This document shows positions 42,008-49,833 of a DNA stretch of 64,000 bases, piece after piece. The notes under the pieces were generated by a model. It worked only from the letters and a program-made list of their open reading frames with translations. It had not been told where the DNA came from and did not search any database. This stretch comes from an uncultured Alistipes sp. (GTDB taxonomy: Bacteria > Bacteroidota > Bacteroidia > Bacteroidales > Rikenellaceae), in assembly GCA_900769405.1 (NCBI GenBank), contig CAAGGL010000031.1, forward strand, positions 62,001 through 126,000. Direction: 5' to 3'. Both the position numbers and the translations under genes were made by a program. Numbering within the stretch: position 1 is the first letter of the stretch; each line of letters opens with the position of its first letter.

Positions 42008-42904
42008 TTATATTAAATTATCAAATAATTTTGGTATTGATGTCGAAAAAAATAACTCTTCGCCCGTAACGGGGTGATACAGAGCCAATTTATAAGCGTG
42101 CAAACATACGCGACCGGCGTCTGTCGAGCGCGATGAGTACTTCTTATCACCCGCAACGGGGCAGCCAACGTGCTCCAAATGAGCGCGGATCTGATTCTTG
42201 CGACCCGTTTCGAGCGACAACTCGACCAGCGAACGACCTCCGCGCGAGCGCAGAACGCGATAGTGCGTTACGGCATCGACGGCATTGTCCTCCTCGGGCG
42301 TGCGGCTGACGAACATCTTGCGGTTGCGATTCTCGGCCAGCGGGGCGTCGATCGTACCCTCCGTGGCGGGCATAACGCCGTCAGCCACTGCGATATACTT
42401 GCGATCGATCACGATGCGGTGCCAATCGGCTTGCAGACGATGTTTGATCTCTTCGCTCTTTGCGAAGATCATCAGACCCGACGTCTCGCGGTCGAGGCGG
42501 TGAACGATGAAGATTCGATTCGCGGGATCCTCCAACTTGACGTGGTGGCTGAGGATCGAGTATGCGGTTTTGTCGCGCTGCTTGTCGGTACCCATCGAGA
42601 GCAGACCGTTGCGCTTATCGACAACGATAATATGCTTATCCTCAAATACGATGCGCAACATCGGGTGGTGCAGCTCGGCCGCAGCACGACCGCGATTGAT
42701 CGACACCTTGTCGCCCTTGCGCAGGGCGCTGTCGTAGGCGGTTGTGACCGTGCCATTGACACTCACGCGGCGATGCGCCAACAGCGATTTGAGCGCCGAG
42801 CGGCTCTTGCCGTCGAATTTCTCGGCTAAGAATTGATGCAGTTGGCACTCCTCGCCAACGGTGAATATCAGGTCGCTCTTGGGAGCGGTGCGTACTTTTT
42901 TCAT
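42008..42904 (-). CDS. RluA-type RNA pseudouridine synthase
   Basis: The 298-residue protein has an N-terminal S4 RNA-binding domain (about residues 18-75) and a RluA catalytic domain. The active-site Asp lies in the HRLDRETSGLMIFAK motif (about 138-152). Other family motifs are IIVVDKRNGLLSM and the late GRKNQIRAHLEHVGCPVAGD. It converts specific uridines in rRNA or tRNA to pseudouridine; the target position is not predictable here. It starts 6 bp after the radical SAM gene, so it is likely in that transcript, though a functional link is doubtful. Confidence 0.92.
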   Translation of the reverse strand: MKKVRTAPKSDLIFTVGEECQLHQFLAEKFDGKSRSALKSLLAHRRVSVNGTVTTAYDSALRKGDKVSINRGRAAAELHHPMLRIVFEDKHIIVVDKRNGLLSMGTDKQRDKTAYSILSHHVKLEDPANRIFIVHRLDRETSGLMIFAKSEEIKHRLQADWHRIVIDRKYIAVADGVMPATEGTIDAPLAENRNRKMFVSRTPEEDNAVDAVTHYRVLRSRGGRSLVELSLETGRKNQIRAHLEHVGCPVAGDKKYSSRSTDAGRVCLHAYKLALYHPVTGEELFFSTSIPKLFDNLI

Positions 42905-42910
42905 TGTGAG

Positions 42911-43996
42911 TTACAGTCGTTTGTAGTGACACATCAACAGTTTGCCCTCCTCGTCGCGCAGGTGCATTCCGCCACCTTGGCAGTAGCGGAACATACGGCA
43001 GTCGGCGCACTCGTCGCGTCGAGCCCACGAGCGGTCGCGGAAGGGTTCGTAGCGCGAACTCCATACCTCCCAGAAGTTGTCGCGGTAGATGTTGCCCTGG
43101 TCGAAATTTGAGCGGATTGAGGTGCAACCCGAGATTGCGCCATCGACACGTATCGAGGCGGTCGTGACGCCTGCCGAGCAGTAGTAGAACGAGTCGCGCA
43201 CCTCGGTTTCGTAGCCGCCTAAAAAGCCCTCGCAGGCATACGTGAGGTCGATTCGACCCTCGCGGCGGGTGCGACGGATAAACTCCATCACCTCGCGGAA
43301 TTGCTCGTCAGTCAGGCGTAATGTGGGGTCGTCGGCCGCGCGACCAACGGGGAAGATCGTGAAAATTCGCCAATGCTTAATGCCGTTTGCGATCAGCAAC
43401 TCCTTCATCTCTTCGAGTCGCGGAACGAGCGCTCCTGTGACGCAGGTAACGGCGTCGTAGGCCACCGTGCCGTCGGCAGCGATCATTCGCAGCGCATCGA
43501 GGGCGCGTTGATAGCTGTGCGGATTGCGACGAATGTAGTTGTGCTGCTCTTCGAAACCATCGAAGCTGACCGAGATTGAGTGCAGACCTGCTCGCAACAG
43601 ACTCTCGAATCGTTCTGGCGTGAGAGCCAGCGCATTAGTGACTATTCCCCACGGGTAGCCACGTCGGTAGAGCTCCAAACCTGCGCGCTCCAAATCCTTG
43701 CGCACGAGCACCTCGCCACCCGAGATTACGACCATCACTTTGTGCGGATCGACATTGGGCGTAATCTGCTCATCGACCACACGCAGGAAGTCCTCCAACG
43801 GCATATCGGGCATTGTAGCCTCGGCGCGGCAGTCGCTACCGCAGTGGCGGCAGTTGAGGTTGCAGCGCAACGTACACTCCCAGAAGAGCGTGCGCAGGGG
43901 GTGCTCCTCGACGGTGTGCTTGTAGAGCTGTGCGAAGAGTTCCAATCCGAGGCGTTTGCGCAGTCCGAGTCTGCGTCCGTTCAGGTCGTTGGCCAT
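42911..43996 (-). CDS. Radical SAM/SPASM enzyme of a rSAM/lipoprotein system
   Basis: The 361-residue protein has the radical SAM cluster motif CNLNCRHC (about residues 46-53). A C-terminal SPASM-like region rich in Cys follows (CSAGVTT, GCTSIR, CADCRMFRYCQGGG) and would bind auxiliary iron-sulfur clusters. SPASM enzymes commonly modify peptides or proteins. It lies 10 bp after a small lipoprotein gene, with a second lipoprotein gene further upstream. From memory this matches the described rSAM/lipoprotein pair (TIGR04133 with TIGR04134); I could not check this. The modification chemistry is unknown. Confidence 0.85.
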   Translation of the reverse strand: MANDLNGRRLGLRKRLGLELFAQLYKHTVEEHPLRTLFWECTLRCNLNCRHCGSDCRAEATMPDMPLEDFLRVVDEQITPNVDPHKVMVVISGGEVLVRKDLERAGLELYRRGYPWGIVTNALALTPERFESLLRAGLHSISVSFDGFEEQHNYIRRNPHSYQRALDALRMIAADGTVAYDAVTCVTGALVPRLEEMKELLIANGIKHWRIFTIFPVGRAADDPTLRLTDEQFREVMEFIRRTRREGRIDLTYACEGFLGGYETEVRDSFYYCSAGVTTASIRVDGAISGCTSIRSNFDQGNIYRDNFWEVWSSRYEPFRDRSWARRDECADCRMFRYCQGGGMHLRDEEGKLLMCHYKRL

Positions 43997-44006
43997 TGGG
44001 TGGGGG

Positions 44007-44273
44007 TTATTCGTTATCGATTACTTTGAGCGGATTTTCGGTCTGCTCGGGTTGTGCCGTTTCGGGCTGTTCGGGCGCAGTTTTGAGCGCCTCCTCGCGG
44101 AATACCACGGGTGGCACGCCATACATCAGTCGAATTTGAGGCATTTCGACCGTATCTTGCTGTGCGGCAGGCTGTTCTTCGGGCTGCTCGGCACCCTTGT
44201 GCTGGCGTGTCGATGAGCACGATGCTCCGAAGCCGAGTACGGCCATCATTGTAGCTAAAACTTTGTATCTCAT
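44007..44273 (-). CDS. Small lipoprotein with MYGxP motif
   Basis: The 88-residue protein has a lipoprotein signal (AVLGFGASC, Cys19). A Gln/Glu/Pro-rich linker follows, then RLMYGVPP (residues 48-55) and a Pro/Glu/Thr-rich tail. The signal AVLGFG and the MYGxP motif recur in the larger lipoprotein at 44367-44813, suggesting that both are handled by the same system. It lies 10 bp before the radical SAM gene and downstream of a promoter, so the two are one unit. It is a good candidate substrate; this is inference. Confidence 0.75.
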   Translation of the reverse strand: MRYKVLATMMAVLGFGASCSSTRQHKGAEQPEEQPAAQQDTVEMPQIRLMYGVPPVVFREEALKTAPEQPETAQPEQTENPLKVIDNE

Positions 44274-44317
44274 AGCGTTGTGGTGTTAGTGGTCGCAATG
44301 TTCCGACCACTTCAATA

Positions 44318-44325
44318 CAAAGGTA
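44318..44325 (-). promoter_or_regulatory. Candidate -7 promoter element for the small lipoprotein-rSAM-rluA unit
   Basis: TACCTTTG on the minus strand lies 45 bp before the small lipoprotein start. Confidence 0.55.
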
Positions 44326-44366
44326 CATATTTTCGTGCGAAAGTCGAGCATTTCGCACGCGAGAAA

Positions 44367-44813
44367 TTACTCCTCGTCGCTCACTTTCTCTTCGAGCACG
44401 ATGTCTTGTTCGAGCGAAAATTTGCCCGAGTACCACGCACCCTTGTCGCCCGTAGCCTCGACCTTGCTGAAATCGAGTTCGATTGTTCGCTCTGCGAACT
44501 CGCCACCGTTCTCTACGTCGTCAACGTCTTGTGCTACAAGTCGCAGTTTGCTGACGGGAAATGTCTGAACGCTCGCGTCGTAAGTCCCATCATCAAGGCT
44601 AAATTTTCGTATAATAGGAATGGGCTCGGGTCCTGCAACATAAGTCTGAACTTCAACTTTAATACCCTTAATCGGGTCGCCGTCGGCGTCAAGCACTTTG
44701 CCTTTGATCTCGTAATCAGCCGAAGGCGAACCATACATAACAGGTACTTGTTCGCACCCCACCAACGAGCCAAAGCCCAACACTGCCAAAAGCCAATAGA
44801 TAAATCGTTTCAT
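44367..44813 (-). CDS. Lipoprotein of the rSAM/lipoprotein system
   Basis: The 148-residue protein has a lipoprotein signal (AVLGFGSLVGC, Cys20). The motif VMYGSPSADY (residues 25-34) follows at once, then a carboxypeptidase-regulatory-like beta domain (YEIKGKVLDADGDPIKG, about 34-50), ending in an acidic tail. From memory this layout matches the putative lipoprotein partner of a radical SAM enzyme (TIGR04134). It is placed in the membrane with the MYGSP segment close to the lipid anchor. It lies 93 bp upstream of the small lipoprotein gene and may be transcribed separately. Confidence 0.8.
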   Translation of the reverse strand: MKRFIYWLLAVLGFGSLVGCEQVPVMYGSPSADYEIKGKVLDADGDPIKGIKVEVQTYVAGPEPIPIIRKFSLDDGTYDASVQTFPVSKLRLVAQDVDDVENGGEFAERTIELDFSKVEATGDKGAWYSGKFSLEQDIVLEEKVSDEE

Positions 44814-44974
44814 AACCCTGCGAATTAAAGTTTAGTTTACACTCCTTTTTAATATAGACGATCGAGAGTGCAAAAATGTTGCATCGAAGTTAAAAATTTT
44901 TTCACTTTCGTGCAATTTTTTTCGTTGGGCACACTGCGACGCACGCTGTCGCACACTTTTCGCCGAAAAATTAT

Positions 44975-44982
44975 TACCTTTG
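44975..44982 (+). promoter_or_regulatory. Candidate -7 promoter element for znuA-znuC
   Basis: TACCTTTG lies 18 bp before the znuA start. The 44814-44974 gap is otherwise featureless; no clear Zur operator was recognised. Confidence 0.6.
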
Positions 44983-45000
44983 CCATTCAGTACGAACACT

Positions 45001-45834
45001 ATGAAACGAATCATTATAGCTATATGCGTTGCGCTTGTTGCAGTTGCGTGTGGTGCGCCACAGCCTGCCGACAGCCGACCGACAATCACCGTTTCGATCG
45101 CTCCGTTGCGTTGGCTCGCCGAGGCGATTGTGGGCGATGATGTGCGTGTCGATGTCCTGATTCCCGCAGGCGCAAGCCCCGAAACATTCGAGCCCACACC
45201 CCGCCAAATCACTGCAATGACCGATAGTCGAGCGGTTTATACGGTCGGTCTGATGGAGTTCGAGCGCAGTCTGACATCTCGCACGGGTATTGCTACGACG
45301 CCCCTCTGCGAGGGCATCGAGCTCATCGGTGGTCACTATCACAACGGTCATAATCACGGTGCCGATCCACATATCTGGACCTCGCCACGCGAGTTGCGCG
45401 TGATGGCTGAGAATCTGCATCGTCACCTGCGCACGATATTCCCCGATTCGACCTGCTACGACGAGCGCTATGCTCACCTCGATAGCGCGCTGGTCGAACT
45501 CGATCACTATGTTGCGTCGTGCTGGGCGGTGAGCGAGCGCGACTACTTTGTGATCTATCACCCCGCGCTGACCTACTATGCCCGCGCCTATGGCATCGAG
45601 CAGGTGGCGATCGAGCAGGAGGGACGCGAGCCGTCGGCTCGCAGCCTGACCAATCTGATCGAGCGCGCACGTCGCGACGGCGTTAAGCGAGTGTTCTATC
45701 AGTGTCCCTATCCCGCGTCGGTGGTCGAGGTGACGGCTGAGGCGATTGGTGCCGAGGCGGTTGAGTTCGACCCGCTGGCTGAGGACGTGTATAGTATGAT
45801 CCGTCAAACAACTCAGATGATTGCCTTCGAATGA
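45001..45834 (+). CDS. znuA: Zinc/manganese ABC transporter substrate-binding lipoprotein
   Basis: The 277-residue cluster A-I binding protein has a lipoprotein signal (VAVACG, Cys near 17). It also has a His-rich loop (GGHYHNGHNHGADPH, about 108-122) followed by the DPHIWTSPRELRVMA motif. Further metal ligands are expected in YHPALTYYARAYGIEQ and near EFDPLAED. It captures zinc in the periplasm. Its stop overlaps the start of the ATPase gene by 4 bp (ATGA). Confidence 0.9.
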   Translation: MKRIIIAICVALVAVACGAPQPADSRPTITVSIAPLRWLAEAIVGDDVRVDVLIPAGASPETFEPTPRQITAMTDSRAVYTVGLMEFERSLTSRTGIATTPLCEGIELIGGHYHNGHNHGADPHIWTSPRELRVMAENLHRHLRTIFPDSTCYDERYAHLDSALVELDHYVASCWAVSERDYFVIYHPALTYYARAYGIEQVAIEQEGREPSARSLTNLIERARRDGVKRVFYQCPYPASVVEVTAEAIGAEAVEFDPLAEDVYSMIRQTTQMIAFE

Positions 45835-46580
45835 ATACGCTGATAAAAATACGCAACCTCTCGGTTGATTACGATTCGCATCGTGTGCTGCACGATGTCG
45901 ATTTAGATATCTATGACGATGATTTTGTGGGCGTTATCGGTCCCAATGGTGGAGGTAAAACCACGCTTGTGAAGGCTATTCTCGGCGCGGTGCCGTATCA
46001 CGGTACGATCGAATTCGCTCCCGAACTCTATGCCGGTACGCGCCGCCTGATTGGCTATATGCCCCAGCAGAGCAACTTCGACCGCGCCTTTCCGATCTCG
46101 GTACGCGAGACCGTGGTGTCGGGTTTGCAGGCTCTGCGTCGAATGTCGGGTCGCTATTCGCGCGAGGACTATGCGGCGGCGGATCGTCTGCTCGAACAGA
46201 CTGGTATCGCCTCAATCGCTCGCGCTCCGATAGGTGAGATTTCGGGCGGACAGATGCAGCGCGCACTGCTCTGCCGCGCACTGATTGCACAGCCGCGTCT
46301 GCTGATTCTGGATGAGCCTGCCAATTTCGTCGATAATCGTTTCGAGGGAGAGTTATATGAACTGCTTAAACAGCTGAACGAGCGTATTGCTATCGTTATG
46401 GTGTCGCACGATCTGGGTACGATCACCAGCGTGGTGAAGAACATCGTCTGCGTCAATGGTCACGTTCATCGCCACACCTCGAACGTGATTACTGCCGAGC
46501 AGCTCGACAACTACAATTGCCCGATTCAGATCATTGCTCACGGCCACGTGCCGCATACGGTTCTCGAACCGCACAAATAG
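45831..46580 (+). CDS. znuC: Metal ABC transporter ATP-binding protein
   Basis: The 249-residue ABC ATPase has Walker A GPNGGGKTTL (about residues 38-47), the Q loop in YMPQQSNFD, the signature ISGGQMQRALLCRAL, the Walker B region LLILDEPANFVD and the switch His in MVSHDLG. It closely fits the ZnuC/MntB type that powers metal uptake. The expected permease gene (znuB) is not adjacent: a terminator and the minus-strand rpmA come next. Confidence 0.92.
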   Translation: MNTLIKIRNLSVDYDSHRVLHDVDLDIYDDDFVGVIGPNGGGKTTLVKAILGAVPYHGTIEFAPELYAGTRRLIGYMPQQSNFDRAFPISVRETVVSGLQALRRMSGRYSREDYAAADRLLEQTGIASIARAPIGEISGGQMQRALLCRALIAQPRLLILDEPANFVDNRFEGELYELLKQLNERIAIVMVSHDLGTITSVVKNIVCVNGHVHRHTSNVITAEQLDNYNCPIQIIAHGHVPHTVLEPHK

Positions 46581-46604
46581 CCGATACCTATATAGATAAA
46601 AAAC

Positions 46605-46640
46605 GTAGCGCAACTCCATTGAGGAATTGCGCTACATTTT
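46605..46640. terminator. Bidirectional terminator between znuC and rpmA
   Basis: GTAGCGCAACTCC pairs with GGAATTGCGCTAC; ATTTTTTT follows on the plus strand and an A-run precedes it for the minus strand. Confidence 0.85.
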
Positions 46641-46666
46641 TTTGAAGCGGTAAACTTCGGTCGGGC

Positions 46667-46927
46667 TTACTCAGCGATGGGAGTAACGCTCACGTACGAC
46701 TTACCCGAACTCTTCTTGCAGAAGCTAACGGTACCGTCAACCAATGCAAACAGAGTGTGGTCCTTACCCATACCGACGTTTTCACCGGCATTGTGTACAG
46801 TACCGCGCTGGCGAACGATGATGTTACCAGCCTTAGCGAATTGACCACCGAACAGCTTAACGCCCAGTCGCTTGCTCTCTGACTCACGACCGTTCTTCGA
46901 ACTACCTACACCTTTCTTGTGTGCCAT
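46667..46927 (-). CDS. rpmA: 50S ribosomal protein L27
   Basis: The 86-residue large-subunit protein has the canonical start MAHKKGVGSSKNGRESESKR and the GTVHNAGENVGMGKDHTLFA core. There is no cleavable N-terminal extension. It follows rplU by 19 bp in the usual rplU-rpmA pair. Confidence 0.97.
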   Translation of the reverse strand: MAHKKGVGSSKNGRESESKRLGVKLFGGQFAKAGNIIVRQRGTVHNAGENVGMGKDHTLFALVDGTVSFCKKSSGKSYVSVTPIAE

Positions 46928-46946
46928 TTCTTTTTCGTTTTAAGAG

Positions 46947-47258
46947 TTAAGCAATAATGTCTTCTACAAGGATCTGAGTCAAGCACTGGCGGTGACCATT
47001 CTTCACTCTGTAACCCTTTCTGCGGCGTTTCTTAAACACGATGACTTTGTCGTCCTTCAAGTGTTTCAGAATCTTCGCTTTTACCGAGGCGCCTTCTACA
47101 ACAGGTGCACCTACCTTAACCTGACCGTCATTGTCTGTAAGCAGGACTTTGTCGAAGCTCACCGACGAGTCAACCTCGCCCGAAAGACGGTGAACATAGA
47201 GCTTGCGACCCTTTTCAGCCTTAAACTGCTGACCTGCAATTTCTACTATTACGTACAT
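46947..47258 (-). CDS. rplU: 50S ribosomal protein L21
   Basis: The 103-residue large-subunit protein starts MYVIVEIAGQQFKAEKGRKL and ends with the RRKGYRVKNGHRQCLTQI segment. It is the first gene of the rplU-rpmA operon, with a candidate promoter 45 bp upstream. Confidence 0.97.
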   Translation of the reverse strand: MYVIVEIAGQQFKAEKGRKLYVHRLSGEVDSSVSFDKVLLTDNDGQVKVGAPVVEGASVKAKILKHLKDDKVIVFKKRRRKGYRVKNGHRQCLTQILVEDIIA

Positions 47259-47302
47259 TTAATTAGTTTGTTGATTATGTGTTAAACATAATTTCGCGGT
47301 CG

Positions 47303-47310
47303 CAAATATA
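47303..47310 (-). promoter_or_regulatory. Candidate -7 promoter element for rplU-rpmA
   Basis: TATATTTG on the minus strand lies 45 bp before the rplU start. Confidence 0.55.
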
Positions 47311-47430
47311 GTAACTTTTCTTCGAATAGCAATAGTGTTCGGGTTCTTTTTTTCGTTTCGGAGTTGTTTTTCTGGTTTTGGCACAATTTTGACACCCGTT
47401 TGCCCACATTTTAACCGATTTTTTCAGCCG

Positions 47431-47799
47431 ATGTATCGAATTGTCGTCATATCTTCCGACCGTTTTTTGCGCGCGTTGCTATGCAATTCGCTCTCGCTCG
47501 TCAATGCCGAAGTGGCCTGTTTCGACGGGTGGAGCGATGGGGTGGTGGCGCAGTTGCCGCGGTATAATCTGATACTCACGTTGGTCGGTTATCCGTTCCT
47601 GAACGGGCACGATGTGGTGCGTCTGTTGCGCGAATGTGGGGCGCGTCCTCGAATCTATGTGCTGTCGTGGCTGCACGACGAACAGAATGTGCTGAGCCTG
47701 CTCGAAAGCGGTGTCGATCAATACTTTACTCTGCCGATTAATATCCCGCGCCTATGCGGTAAGGTGACGGCTCAAATCAGCGAGTGGCGCAATGGGTGA
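47431..47799 (+). CDS. Pseudo-receiver (CheY-like) domain protein
   Basis: The 122-residue protein has the alternating beta-alpha pattern of a response-regulator receiver, with no output domain. The phosphoacceptor position is lost: the third strand reads NLILTLVGYP, with Leu where Asp is expected. The conserved Lys is Leu in DQYFTLPI (about 96-103), and only one acidic residue (Asp10) remains in the pocket. Phosphorylation is therefore unlikely. I use ATG 47431; the frame to 47335 adds an unrelated Phe-rich lead. Its end overlaps the HEAT-like gene by 8 bp. Confidence 0.75.
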   Translation: MYRIVVISSDRFLRALLCNSLSLVNAEVACFDGWSDGVVAQLPRYNLILTLVGYPFLNGHDVVRLLRECGARPRIYVLSWLHDEQNVLSLLESGVDQYFTLPINIPRLCGKVTAQISEWRNG

Positions 47800-48745
47800 T
47801 GTGGTCGGGATATACTCGCTGACGTTGTTTGTGGTGGCGGTGCTGTTGGCGGCGGTGTCGATGATCCGTGCGCAGGTGCGACGGCGCCGTCAGCGTATGC
47901 TGCAATCGCTCGAACGCTGCTACGTGTCGATCCTCAATCGCCGTCTGCTCGAAGGTGAGCACGCCGAGTGTCAATTTCCGCTGATCGAGCGCCGTAGCTC
48001 GCGGTTGGTGCTGGCGACGGTCGTGGCGCGAATGGGCTCGGTGACATACGGCTATGACCGTCGTGTGCTGGCGGAGGTCGTACATCGCTATGCGCTCGAT
48101 AGTCTGCTGCTGGAACGGGCCGAGCTGAGTCGGGGAATGAGGCGCGTGCAGTGGTTGCATACGTTGGCGCTGGTGGATTGTAGCGACTACATCTATGAGC
48201 GAATGACGCGCCGTTTCGGACGTAGTCACAATCGCTATATGTCGTTGTGTGTTACCCTCGCGGCGCTGAACCACACGCCCGAGCGATGTATAGCGATCCT
48301 TGCCGAGCGACCGCGCCTATCGACATTCGATCTGGCGGAGGTGCTGATGATGCTCAAACGGGGCTTGATACCGGTGGCATACCAGCCTCTACTGCGTGCC
48401 GAGCAGACGAATGTGCGCCTGCTGGGACTCTGCATCGTGCGCTATTTCGGGGTTACGGAGGCCGAGGAGGATATTGTGGCGGCCATTGCTGCTGAGGATC
48501 GTGAGGTGGCTGACGCTGCGCTGTTTACGCTCTGTGCGCTGCGCCTGCGATTGGATCGCGAGCAGGTGCGTGAGGCGGCTCGGCGTATGAGCGCGTGTGA
48601 GCGACGGGCGTGGTATCGCCACTTGGCCTCGGAGGGCTACTCAGCACAGACCATTGCTCACATACTGCCCGAGGCTGATCGACGGCAGATGTGCGACTAT
48701 GTTGAGCAGACGGTGGCCTCGTATAAACGTTGTTTGACCAATTGA
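47792..48745 (+). CDS. Membrane-anchored HEAT-like repeat protein
   Basis: The 317-residue protein has one N-terminal membrane helix (about residues 5-25), an Arg-rich junction and a helical body resembling degenerate HEAT repeats (for example AAIAAEDREVADAALFTLCA). It overlaps the pseudo-receiver gene by 8 bp and ends 4 bp before the glycosyltransferase-like gene. Similar receiver/HEAT/glycosyltransferase sets, as I recall, occur beside polysaccharide genes in Bacteroidetes. The helical body may be a protein-interaction scaffold; no enzyme motif is visible. Confidence 0.7.
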   Translation: MGDVVGIYSLTLFVVAVLLAAVSMIRAQVRRRRQRMLQSLERCYVSILNRRLLEGEHAECQFPLIERRSSRLVLATVVARMGSVTYGYDRRVLAEVVHRYALDSLLLERAELSRGMRRVQWLHTLALVDCSDYIYERMTRRFGRSHNRYMSLCVTLAALNHTPERCIAILAERPRLSTFDLAEVLMMLKRGLIPVAYQPLLRAEQTNVRLLGLCIVRYFGVTEAEEDIVAAIAAEDREVADAALFTLCALRLRLDREQVREAARRMSACERRAWYRHLASEGYSAQTIAHILPEADRRQMCDYVEQTVASYKRCLTN

Positions 48746-48749
48746 TTCG

Positions 48750-49754
48750 ATGGTGCGAATGGATCTATTCTCGATAGTGATACTCACGGTGTTGTCGCTG
48801 GCTTTGGTGGCGGTTGTGGTGGCGGCAGTGCGCACGTTGGCGGCCCTGCGCAAGGGGCGTATGCTGGCCGAGTGTCACGGCTATGGGAGCGAGGCGATGA
48901 GCCAGACGGGCGTGAGCGTGGTGGTGAGTGGTGCCCGCACCGAGGGGGAGATCGAGCAACGGCTCTCGTCGGAGTATTGGCGCTATGAGGTGATTGTGGT
49001 TGTCGATTCGAGCATTGATGCGAAACTCCTGCACGCGCTGTGCCTGAAATATGCTCTGATACGTGTCAATTTCCCGACTATTGAGGAGTTGCCTATCGAG
49101 GGCGTGGCGATGCTCTATCGTTCGCGCCAGCGCCGTTATCGCCGTCTGGTGGTGATCGATCGACTGCATCGCTCGTGTGCCGATGATTGGAACTGCGGGG
49201 TTGCGGTGGCGTCGTTTGATCGTATTGTACCACTCGAAACCGACCGCTTTCTGCTGCCCGATGCGCTGCCGCGCTGGGTGATGGAACTGCACGAGCGAGA
49301 GTCGCGCAAGGTTGAGGTGCTGGCGGCGCAGGTTGCTCCGACGCACTTCTATGATCGACGGCGTGTGGCGATGTTCTCGCGCTCGGCGGTGATTGCTGCG
49401 GGAGGCTTCGCGAGCGGACATCCGCGCGTGTCGATGATTCGCCGCCTGCGCGGGCGGTTGCTCTATCTGCCGTTGGCCTATTCGACCGCCTATCGTCATC
49501 GCTCGGATAACCCTCTGCGTCGGCTGTACATAGCTACGGGCGCACTGCCTACGGTGGTGCTTTTTGTCGAGCTGGCGTATCAAAATTGGGATCGTGCGCG
49601 CGAGGCACTGATGCTCATCGTGGCGACCTACCTAGCGGCACTTTTGTCGTCAGTTATCGCTCTTGGTACTCGTTTGGTTGTGCGTGGCGAGCGCGGTGAG
49701 GAGCGAACGAAGAGTCTGCGACGGCTGCTGAGGTGTTCTTTTAGGGTTTATTAG
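48750..49754 (+). CDS. Degenerate family 2 glycosyltransferase-like membrane protein
   Basis: The 334-residue protein has an N-terminal membrane helix (about 5-27), a GT-A-like start (VSVVVSGARTEGEIEQRLSS, about 54-73), a YEVIVVVDSS strand, and two or three C-terminal membrane helices (about 258-312). The usual DxD metal motif, the TED-type catalytic motif and QxxRW of processive GT2 enzymes are not visible. It is also shorter than PgaC-like synthases. It may be an inactive or repurposed subunit. The last gene of the pseudo-receiver/HEAT set; no deacetylase or export gene follows. Confidence 0.6.
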   Translation: MVRMDLFSIVILTVLSLALVAVVVAAVRTLAALRKGRMLAECHGYGSEAMSQTGVSVVVSGARTEGEIEQRLSSEYWRYEVIVVVDSSIDAKLLHALCLKYALIRVNFPTIEELPIEGVAMLYRSRQRRYRRLVVIDRLHRSCADDWNCGVAVASFDRIVPLETDRFLLPDALPRWVMELHERESRKVEVLAAQVAPTHFYDRRRVAMFSRSAVIAAGGFASGHPRVSMIRRLRGRLLYLPLAYSTAYRHRSDNPLRRLYIATGALPTVVLFVELAYQNWDRAREALMLIVATYLAALLSSVIALGTRLVVRGERGEERTKSLRRLLRCSFRVY

Positions 49755-49833
49755 TGAGATTTTTTTGGTCAAAGTGCAATAAAATTGAAAAATATTTCGT
49801 ATCTTTATCACAAAGATAAAGCACTACTGCACT

